Source: Mesorhizobium hawassense (lineage in GTDB: Bacteria > Pseudomonadota > Alphaproteobacteria > Rhizobiales > Rhizobiaceae). Taken from it: 64,000 bases of DNA. The DNA lies in NCBI RefSeq assembly GCF_003289945.1, contig NZ_QMBP01000003.1:62001-126000 (forward strand). The letters run 5' to 3'. This document shows, piece by piece, positions 58,203 through 64,000 of the stretch. The position numbers were made by a program, and so were the translations under genes. The notes below the pieces were generated by a model. That model saw only the letters and a program-made list of their open reading frames with translations, searched no databases and had not been told where the DNA came from. Each line of letters begins with the position of its first letter. The first letter of the stretch is position 1.

Positions 58203-59534
58203 ATGAAATCGACCTTGAAACTGGCGTTGGGACTGGCTTCGGCCGCACTCGCATCGACAGCCGTCTCGACCGCCGCGCATGCGGAAGACCTGACGCTGTG
58301 CTGGGCGGCGTGGGACCCGGCCAACGCGCTCGTGGAACTGTCCAAGGACTTCACCAAGCAAACCGGCATCGGCATGAAATTCGAATTCGTGCCGTGGACG
58401 AATTACGCCGACCGCTTCCTCAACGAGCTCAACTCGCACGGCAAGCTCTGCGACCTGATCATCGGCGACAGCCAGTGGATCGGCGGTGCCGCGGAAAACG
58501 GCCACTACGTCAAGCTGAACGACTTCTTCGACAAGGAGAAGATCAAGATGGACGACTTCGTGCCGGCGACCGTGGTCGGCTATTCCGAATGGCCGAAGAA
58601 CACGCCGAACTACTGGGCGCTGCCGGCCATGGGCGACGTCGTCGGCTGGACCTATCGCAAGGACTGGTTCTCCCGGCCCGAGTTGCAGAAGGAATTCAAG
58701 GAAAAATATGGCTGGGACCTCGCCCCGCCGAAGACCTTCGACCAGTTGAAGCAGATCGCCGAGTTCTTCCAGAAGCGGCAGATCGACGGCAAGACCGTCT
58801 ATGGCGCCTCGATCTATACCGAGCGCGGCTCGGAAGGCATCACCATGGGCGCCATGGACGTGCTCTACAGCTACGGCTTCCAGTATGAGAACCCGAAGAA
58901 GCCCTATGAGATGGAGGGCTACGTCAACTCCGAGAAATCGGTGAAGGGCCTGGAGTTCTACAAGGCGCTCTACGACTGCTGCACGCCGCCCGGCGCCTCC
59001 AACAGCTACATGGGCGAAGGCGTCGACGCCTTCAAATCCGGCCAGGTGGCGATGCACATGAACTTCGCCTTCACCTGGCCCGGCCTGCAGAAGGACGAGA
59101 ATGTCGGCGGCGACAAGATCGGCTACTTCGTCAATCCGAAGGGGCCCGACGGCGACCAGTTCGCGCAGCTCGGCGGCCAGGGCATTTCGGTGGTGTCTTA
59201 TTCCGACAAGCAGGAATCGGCGCTGAAATACATCAAGTGGTTCGCCAACAAGGACGTGCAGGCCAAGTGGTGGTCGCTGGGCGGCTATTCCTGCCTGAAC
59301 GCGGTGGTGAACGATCCGAAGTTCCCGTCCAGCCAGCCCTACGCACAGGCCTTCCTCGACTCGATGGCCATCGTGAAGGACTTCTGGGCCGAACCCAGCT
59401 ACGCGCCGCTGCTGCAAGCCTCGCAGAAGCGCTTCCATGACTATGTCGTGGCTGGACAGGGCTCGGCCAAGGACGCGCTCGACGGCCTGGTCAAGGACTG
59501 GACGCAGGTCTTCCAGGACGATGGCAAGATGTAG
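58203..59534 (+). CDS. Sugar/polyol ABC transporter substrate-binding protein
   Basis: Periplasmic binding protein of 443 aa (CUT1 type). Signal peptide MKSTLKLALGLASAALASTAVSTAAHAED, cleavage after AHA. Mature domain has LCWAAWDPANALVELSKDF, DLIIGDSQWIGGAAENGHYVKLNDFFD and GQVAMHMNFAFTWPG. Four Cys are present, two of them adjacent (YDCCTPPG). First gene of a six-gene import operon. The ligand is not predictable; similar sets carry polyols, glycerol or disaccharides. Confidence 0.92.
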   Translation: MKSTLKLALGLASAALASTAVSTAAHAEDLTLCWAAWDPANALVELSKDFTKQTGIGMKFEFVPWTNYADRFLNELNSHGKLCDLIIGDSQWIGGAAENGHYVKLNDFFDKEKIKMDDFVPATVVGYSEWPKNTPNYWALPAMGDVVGWTYRKDWFSRPELQKEFKEKYGWDLAPPKTFDQLKQIAEFFQKRQIDGKTVYGASIYTERGSEGITMGAMDVLYSYGFQYENPKKPYEMEGYVNSEKSVKGLEFYKALYDCCTPPGASNSYMGEGVDAFKSGQVAMHMNFAFTWPGLQKDENVGGDKIGYFVNPKGPDGDQFAQLGGQGISVVSYSDKQESALKYIKWFANKDVQAKWWSLGGYSCLNAVVNDPKFPSSQPYAQAFLDSMAIVKDFWAEPSYAPLLQASQKRFHDYVVAGQGSAKDALDGLVKDWTQVFQDDGKM

Positions 59535-59580
59535 TCGGGGCAAGATGTAACCGAGGCTCCTCCCGAGCCGGACCGACGCG

Positions 59581-59604
59581 TCCCGTGCCGCCCTTGGCAC
59601 GGGA
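59581..59604 (+). promoter_or_regulatory. Intercistronic hairpin after the binding protein gene
   Basis: TCCCGTGCC and GGCACGGGA form a perfect nine-base stem with a GCCCTT loop. With no T-run, it is more likely a message-stabilising or partial-stop hairpin that keeps binding protein expression above permease expression, as in malE-malF. Confidence 0.6.
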
Positions 59605-59660
59605 CGCAGTTCAGATAAATTCCATTGTCGAGAGCTACCGTGACCGAAGCAGGACTTACC

Positions 59661-60608
59661 ATGCTCAATCGGACTGCGGACAATGCTGCCCGGGCGACCC
59701 CGGAACCATTGGCCAAGAAGATCCGGGGCATCAGCGACAAGGGCCTCGCCTGGCTGTTCATCTCGCCGACGATCCTTCTGCTGCTTGCCATCAACATCTT
59801 CCCGTTGTTCTGGGCGATCTATCTGTCGTTCACCAACTTCCGAGCCAACCGCCCCAACGAAGTGGTGAAGAACCTGGGGCTCTCGAACTACCAGCGCATC
59901 CTCGGCGACCAGGACATCTGGATCGCCATGCAGACCACCGCGCATTTCGTCTTCTGGACGATCCTGCTGCAGACGGTGATCGGCTTCACGCTGGCATGGC
60001 TGATCGACCGCAAGTTCCGCGGCCACGCCTTCTGGACCACCATCATCCTGGTTCCGATGATGCTCTCGCCGGCCGTGGTGGGCAATTTCTGGCGCTTCCT
60101 CTACGAGCCGCAGATCGGGCTGTTCTCCTATGTCATCTCCTTCGTCACCGGCATCCCGCCGACGAATGTGCAGATGCTGTCCAATGTCGAGCTGGCGCCA
60201 TGGGCGATCATCATCGTCGACACCTGGATGTGGACGCCCTACGTGATGCTGATCTGCCTCGCCGGCCTGCGTTCCATTCCCGAATACATCTATGAAGCGG
60301 CCGAGGTCGACCGCGCCTCCAACTGGCGGCAGTTCTGGTCGATCACGCTGCCGATGGCGCTGCCCTTCATCATGCTGGCAGTGCTGTTCCGCGGCATCGA
60401 GAACTTCAAGATGTTCGACATGGTCAACCTGTTGACCGGCGGCGGGCCCGGCTCGACCACCGAGGTCGCCTCGATCACGCTGAAGCGGCAGGCCTTCGAA
60501 AGCTGGCGCACCGGCTATTCCTCGGCCTTCGCCATCATCCTCTTCGTCGCGGTGTTTGGCCTCGCCAACATCTACGTCAAGGCGCTCAACAAGGTGAAGC
60601 AGAGATGA
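59661..60608 (+). CDS. Sugar ABC transporter permease (MalF-like)
   Basis: Inner-membrane permease of 315 aa with six helices and the EAA loop YEAAEVDRASNWRQFWSITLPMALPFI, which docks on the ATPase. ATG 59661 (MLNRTADN) has AGGA seven bases upstream; GTG 59640 and TTG 59625 are less likely. It overlaps the next permease gene by four bases. Confidence 0.9.
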   Translation: MLNRTADNAARATPEPLAKKIRGISDKGLAWLFISPTILLLLAINIFPLFWAIYLSFTNFRANRPNEVVKNLGLSNYQRILGDQDIWIAMQTTAHFVFWTILLQTVIGFTLAWLIDRKFRGHAFWTTIILVPMMLSPAVVGNFWRFLYEPQIGLFSYVISFVTGIPPTNVQMLSNVELAPWAIIIVDTWMWTPYVMLICLAGLRSIPEYIYEAAEVDRASNWRQFWSITLPMALPFIMLAVLFRGIENFKMFDMVNLLTGGGPGSTTEVASITLKRQAFESWRTGYSSAFAIILFVAVFGLANIYVKALNKVKQR

Positions 60609-61555
60609 GCCTGACCACCGCCCATTCCGTCGTAGCACCCTCGGCGAATTCGAAGCGGATCGCCGGCGTCATCATCGTCGCCTATGCGCTGATCTCGATC
60701 GTGCCGCTCTTGTGGATCTTCGCCACCAGCTTCAAGACGCCGCCGGATTCGATCGCCTATCCGCCGAAGATCGTCTTCCAGCCGAGCATCGAGGGCTATT
60801 GCAACCTGTTCACGACCCGCACCCGGCAGACGCCGGAATACATCAACTCGCTCGGACCGGCGACAGGCTTCTGCGACGAGACGGTGCGCAAGCGCAACAT
60901 GGTGATCGCCGGGCCGTCGAACTTCCTGCCGCGTTTCGTCAACTCGCTGATCATCGCCTTCGGCTCGACCTTCTGCGCGGTGTTCCTCGGCACGCTCTCG
61001 GCCTATGGCTTCTCGCGCTTCAAGGTGCCGCTGGCCGACGACCTTTTGTTCTTCATCCTGTCGACGCGCTTCATGCCGCCGATCGCGGTGGCGATCCCGA
61101 TCTATCTGATGTACCGCGAGCTCGGCCTGTCCGACACCGCGCTCGGCATGATCCTGCTCTACACCGCGGTCAACGTCTCGCTGGCGGTCTGGCTGCTCAA
61201 GGGCTTCATCGACGAGATCCCGCGCGAATACGAAGAGGCCGCGATGATCGATGGCTATACGCGGCTGCAGGCCTTCTGGCGCACCGTGCTGCCGCAGGCA
61301 ACGACCGGCATCGCCGCAACCGCCATCTTCTGCTTGATCTTTGCCTGGAACGAATATGCGTTCGCAGCACTGCTCACCTCGGGCACCGCGCAGACGGCGC
61401 CGCCCTTCATCCCGACCATCATCGGCGAAGGCGGCCAGGACTGGCCGGCGGTCGCTGCGGGCACGACCATTTTCCTGGTGCCGATCCTCGTCTTCACCAT
61501 CCTGCTCCGCAAGCAGCTCTTGCGCGGCATAACCTTCGGCGCGGTGCGCAAATGA
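60605..61555 (+). CDS. Sugar ABC transporter permease (MalG-like)
   Basis: Permease of 316 aa, six helices, EAA loop YEEAAMIDGYTRLQAFWRTVLPQATTGI. Its start overlaps the end of the first permease (ATGA), so translation is coupled. There is an unusually long periplasmic loop after helix 1 (~res 45-105, including two Cys). The next gene is 232 bp away across an inserted repeat. Confidence 0.9.
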   Translation: MSLTTAHSVVAPSANSKRIAGVIIVAYALISIVPLLWIFATSFKTPPDSIAYPPKIVFQPSIEGYCNLFTTRTRQTPEYINSLGPATGFCDETVRKRNMVIAGPSNFLPRFVNSLIIAFGSTFCAVFLGTLSAYGFSRFKVPLADDLLFFILSTRFMPPIAVAIPIYLMYRELGLSDTALGMILLYTAVNVSLAVWLLKGFIDEIPREYEEAAMIDGYTRLQAFWRTVLPQATTGIAATAIFCLIFAWNEYAFAALLTSGTAQTAPPFIPTIIGEGGQDWPAVAAGTTIFLVPILVFTILLRKQLLRGITFGAVRK

Positions 61556-61590
61556 TTGATTTTGCATCGTCTCGCACAGCGACAGGTCGA

Positions 61591-61733
61591 CCCCCACTCC
61601 GTCGAGCTTCGCTCGACACCACTCCCCCGATCGACGGGGGAGAGGAAAGGCGCGAACTTCATTTGGTCAGGCTCCCTTCCTCTCCCTCCGGAGGGGGGAG
61701 AGGTGGCGCTGCGAAGCAGCGACGGAGTGGGGG
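61591..61733. repeat. 143-bp element with perfect 14-bp terminal inverted repeats, inside the ABC operon
   Basis: CCCCCACTCCGTCG (61591-61604) and CGACGGAGTGGGGG (61720-61733) are exact complements. Inside are further hairpins (TCGAGCTTCGCTCGA; CTCCCCC...GGGGGAG; CTCTCCC...GGGAGAG). Non-coding and too small for a transposase. It separates the second permease from the small membrane gene. Confidence 0.8.
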
Positions 61734-61787
61734 AACCACCTGGCAACCATCTCTCCCCGTAAACGCGGAGAAGGACTGGAGGAACGC

Positions 61788-61991
61788 ATGAGCCGTACCG
61801 TTGTCTCCAAGCGATCCTATTGGCCCCGCTGGGCAAGGCGCGGCCTGATGGAAAACATCGCGACGGCGATCATCGCGATCGGCTTCCTGATGCTGTTCCA
61901 GCCCTTCGCGCTGTCGCTCTACACCTATTCCTTCGTCACCATGCTTACCGGCACGGTGATGTTCATCATCGTCTCGAAATTCCCGGAGTAA
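61788..61991 (+). CDS. Small membrane protein of the sugar ABC operon
   Basis: Protein of 67 aa: a basic N-terminus (SKRSYWPRWARRG), then two hydrophobic helices, ENIATAIIAIGFLMLFQPFALSLY and YSFVTMLTGTVMFIIVSKFPE. GGAGGAA lies upstream of the ATG, and the ATPase gene follows after two bases, so it is part of the operon. It resembles in place and size the small membrane partners (such as GlpU) seen in glycerol-type ABC systems. It may be a transporter subunit or stabiliser; unproven. Confidence 0.75.
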   Translation: MSRTVVSKRSYWPRWARRGLMENIATAIIAIGFLMLFQPFALSLYTYSFVTMLTGTVMFIIVSKFPE

Positions 61992-61993
61992 CG

Positions 61994-63100
61994 ATGGCTG
62001 AGATCCGTGTTCAGAACCTGAGGAAAGCCTTCGGCGCATTCGTCGCCGTGCAGGATTCCAATTTCGTCGTCGAGGACGGCGAGTTCTTCGTCATGCTCGG
62101 ACCGTCCGGTTGCGGCAAGACGACGACGCTTCGCATGATCGCCGGCCTCGAACTGCCGACCGGCGGCAAGATCCTGCTCGGCGGCGAGGACGTCACCATG
62201 CGCCGGGCGCGCGAGCGCGATATCGCTTTCGTCTTCCAGCTCTTCGCACTCTACCCCCACATGAATGTGCGCAAGAATATCGGTTTCCCGCTCTTGGCGC
62301 AGGGCATGGCATCGGCCGAAATCCGCCAACGGGTCGAGGAGACCGCCAAGCTCTTGCGCATCGATCACCTGCTCGACAAGTCCGTCTCCGGCCTTGCCGG
62401 CGGCGACCGCCAGCGCGTCGCGCTGGGCCGCGCCATCGTGCGGCGGCCAAAGTGCTTCCTGATGGACGAGCCGCTCGGAACTTTGGACACCGAGTTCCGC
62501 GATCTGATGGTGCATGAGCTGCGTGAGCTGCACAACCGCATCCACGCCACGACGGTCTATGTCACGCATGACCAGATGGAAGCGATGTCGATGGCCGACA
62601 AGATCGCGGTGATGAACCATGGCGTCATCGAACAGTTCGGCACGCCGCGCGAGATCTACGACCGGCCGGCGACCATGTTCGTCGCCGATTTCATCGGCTC
62701 GCCGCCGATGAATTTCCTGAAATTCGGCGGCGGCCTTGCCAGGGGCGCGAAGGAGATCGTCGTGCAGGGCGCCAAGGTGGCGGTGCCGGAGGTGCGCGAG
62801 GATATCGCGCCCGCCGACATGGCGCTCGGCATCCGGCCCGAGCACATCCGCTTCGACGACGGCTCGAAGCTGCGCGGCGCGATCTACGGCACCGAATATC
62901 TCGGCACCACGCAGATCGTCGCCGTCGAGACGGCCGACGGCATCATCAAGGCGCGGGTGCCGGCAGGCATCCATCTCAGCCCCGGCGAACAGGTCGGCCT
63001 GGCGCTGAACGGCCCACGGCTGTCGCTGTTCGAAAAGGGTTCCGGCCGCGCGGTCAGGACCGCCATGTATGATCAGGCTGCGGAGGCGCGTCATGGCTGA
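61994..63100 (+). CDS. Sugar ABC transporter ATPase 1 (degenerate signature)
   Basis: ATPase of 368 aa, UgpC/MalK type: Walker A GPSGCGKTTT, Q loop FVFQLFALYPHM, Walker B CFLMDEPLGTLD, switch His YVTHDQMEAM, then a TOBE regulatory domain. The signature reads LAGGDRQRV instead of LSGGQRQRV: the Ser that contacts ATP is Ala and the Gln is Asp. It ends overlapping ATPase 2 by eight bases, so the two probably form a heterodimer with one weakened site. Confidence 0.9.
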   Translation: MAEIRVQNLRKAFGAFVAVQDSNFVVEDGEFFVMLGPSGCGKTTTLRMIAGLELPTGGKILLGGEDVTMRRARERDIAFVFQLFALYPHMNVRKNIGFPLLAQGMASAEIRQRVEETAKLLRIDHLLDKSVSGLAGGDRQRVALGRAIVRRPKCFLMDEPLGTLDTEFRDLMVHELRELHNRIHATTVYVTHDQMEAMSMADKIAVMNHGVIEQFGTPREIYDRPATMFVADFIGSPPMNFLKFGGGLARGAKEIVVQGAKVAVPEVREDIAPADMALGIRPEHIRFDDGSKLRGAIYGTEYLGTTQIVAVETADGIIKARVPAGIHLSPGEQVGLALNGPRLSLFEKGSGRAVRTAMYDQAAEARHG

Positions 63101-64000
63101 TGTCCGTATCCAGGGCGTAACCAAGAGTTTCGGCGATACCGTCGCGATCGACGATCTCGACCTCGCGATCAAGGACGGCGAATTCGTCGTGCTGCTCGGG
63201 CCGACCGGCGCCGGCAAGACGACGACGCTGAGGTTGATCGCCGGGCTCGAACGGCCGGACAGCGGCACGATCCACATCGGCGGGCAGAACGCCACGGCGC
63301 TGTCGCCGGCCGAGCGCGACACCGCCTTCGTCTTCCAGCAATATTCGCTCTACCCGCATCTTTCGGTGTTCGACAACCTCGCCTTCCCCCTGCGTTCGCC
63401 GGCACGGCGTTTTCCGGAGGAGGCGGTGCGCCGCCGTGTCGAGGACGTGGCGCGCATGGTGCGCATCGACCACAAGCTCGGCAACCGCTCGACAAAACTG
63501 TCGGGCGGCGAGATGCAGCGCGTCGCCATCGGCCGCGCGCTGGTGCGCAAGCCGGCTATCTACCTGATGGACGAGCCGCTGTCCTCGCTCGACGCCAAGC
63601 TGCGCGCCGATCTGAGGCTCGAGCTCAAGCGCATCCAGTCCGAGCTCGGCGCCACCATGCTCTATGTCACGCATGACCAGATCGAGGCGATGACCATGGC
63701 CGACCGCATCGGCATCCTTGCCGACGGCGTGCTGGTGCAGATCGGCACGCCGCGCGCGATCTATTCGGAGCCGGCGAACCTCCATGTCGCGGCGCGCCTC
63801 GGCCAGCCGGCGATCAACCTCCTGCCGGCCGGGCTTCTGCCCGACGGCGGCGCGCCGAGCGGAACCAAGACGATCGGCGCCCGCACCGAGCATCTCGCGA
63901 TCGAAAAGGCGATGAACGGCCATGCCGACGGCGTCGTCGACTGGGTCGAGCATCTCGGCGACCAGAACCACCTGCATGTGACGGTGGGAGCGAAGAAACT
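63093..64000 (+). CDS. Sugar ABC transporter ATPase 2 (cut by window end)
   Basis: At least 302 codons; the 3' end is outside the window. Walker A GPTGAGKTTT, Q loop FVFQQYSLYPHL, a normal signature KLSGGEMQRVAIGRAL, Walker B YLMDEPLSSLDAKLR, switch YVTHDQIEAMTMADR, and the start of a TOBE domain. It differs clearly from ATPase 1 and has a full set of catalytic motifs. Translationally coupled to ATPase 1. Confidence 0.92.
   Translation, partial: MADVRIQGVTKSFGDTVAIDDLDLAIKDGEFVVLLGPTGAGKTTTLRLIAGLERPDSGTIHIGGQNATALSPAERDTAFVFQQYSLYPHLSVFDNLAFPLRSPARRFPEEAVRRRVEDVARMVRIDHKLGNRSTKLSGGEMQRVAIGRALVRKPAIYLMDEPLSSLDAKLRADLRLELKRIQSELGATMLYVTHDQIEAMTMADRIGILADGVLVQIGTPRAIYSEPANLHVAARLGQPAINLLPAGLLPDGGAPSGTKTIGARTEHLAIEKAMNGHADGVVDWVEHLGDQNHLHVTVGAKK

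Noticed and set aside
58095..60638. 847-codon minus-strand open frame
   Set aside because: Antisense to the binding protein and permease genes, which have clear signal peptide and EAA motifs.

Overview
The window is GC-rich, densely coded alphaproteobacterial chromosome. The gene set (ActR/ActS redox two-component system, chimeric malic enzyme, rhizobial-type porin, GlnD-MurJ-TrpS-Usp-NfuA block, MmcB, DUF1127 and DUF6356 proteins, many CUT1-type ABC genes) and the style of the intergenic palindromes point to Rhizobiales, most likely a Mesorhizobium-like member of the Phyllobacteriaceae. That assignment is inference from gene content and order; no rRNA or tRNA gene was seen.

Layout. 0.1-8.1 kb: a cytosine-deaminase-like amidohydrolase, a divergent MsbA-type ABC exporter, a small exported protein, ilvD, a PhnB-like protein and prfC. 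8.2-14.7 kb: small DUF1127 and DUF4242 genes, a divergent winged-helix/TPR regulator with an FAD oxidoreductase, a tandem pair of YafJ-type glutamine amidotransferases, a DUF6356 protein and an Lrp/AsnC regulator. 14.8-25.7 kb: dut, a HAD phosphatase, a PEP-mutase-like enzyme, membrane proteins, a PfkB/adenosine-type kinase, a DNA-binding protein with a ParS/MbcA-like C-terminus, a major porin with an AT-rich leader, and malic enzyme. 26-44 kb: mutS and glnD-murJ-trpS-usp-nfuA are housekeeping genes, but an 8-kb accessory block lies between mutS and glnD. It holds an AT-richer OLD-family ATPase/TOPRIM gene (a candidate anti-phage gene), a TetR-controlled DUF1348 gene, a metallo-hydrolase, an aldo/keto reductase broken by one amber codon, and a copper module (copA plus DUF305) with a textbook MerR/CueR-type promoter. 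44-57 kb: L,D-transpeptidase lipoprotein, cueR, a deaminase, several small unknowns, mmcB, an SDR-ECF sigma pair, nhaA, actSR, hrpB and a drug/metabolite transporter. 57.3-64 kb: a PIG-L deacetylase and a sugar or polyol ABC operon (binding protein, two permeases, a small membrane protein, two different ATPases) that runs off the window end.

The copper genes form one likely regulon: cueR at 45.1 kb should act on the copA promoter at 36.56 kb. The ABC operon is preceded by three copies of a TACTAAACA half-site, which suggests a dedicated repressor outside the window.

The most unusual signal is structural. The usp and nfuA stop codons are each followed at once by a ~205-bp palindromic element. 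Both copies share a 114-bp core, but the ~46-bp outer arms differ completely between the copies while pairing with each other within each copy. Several other repeat families (REP-like palindromes and two elements with terminal inverted repeats) are scattered through intergenic DNA.
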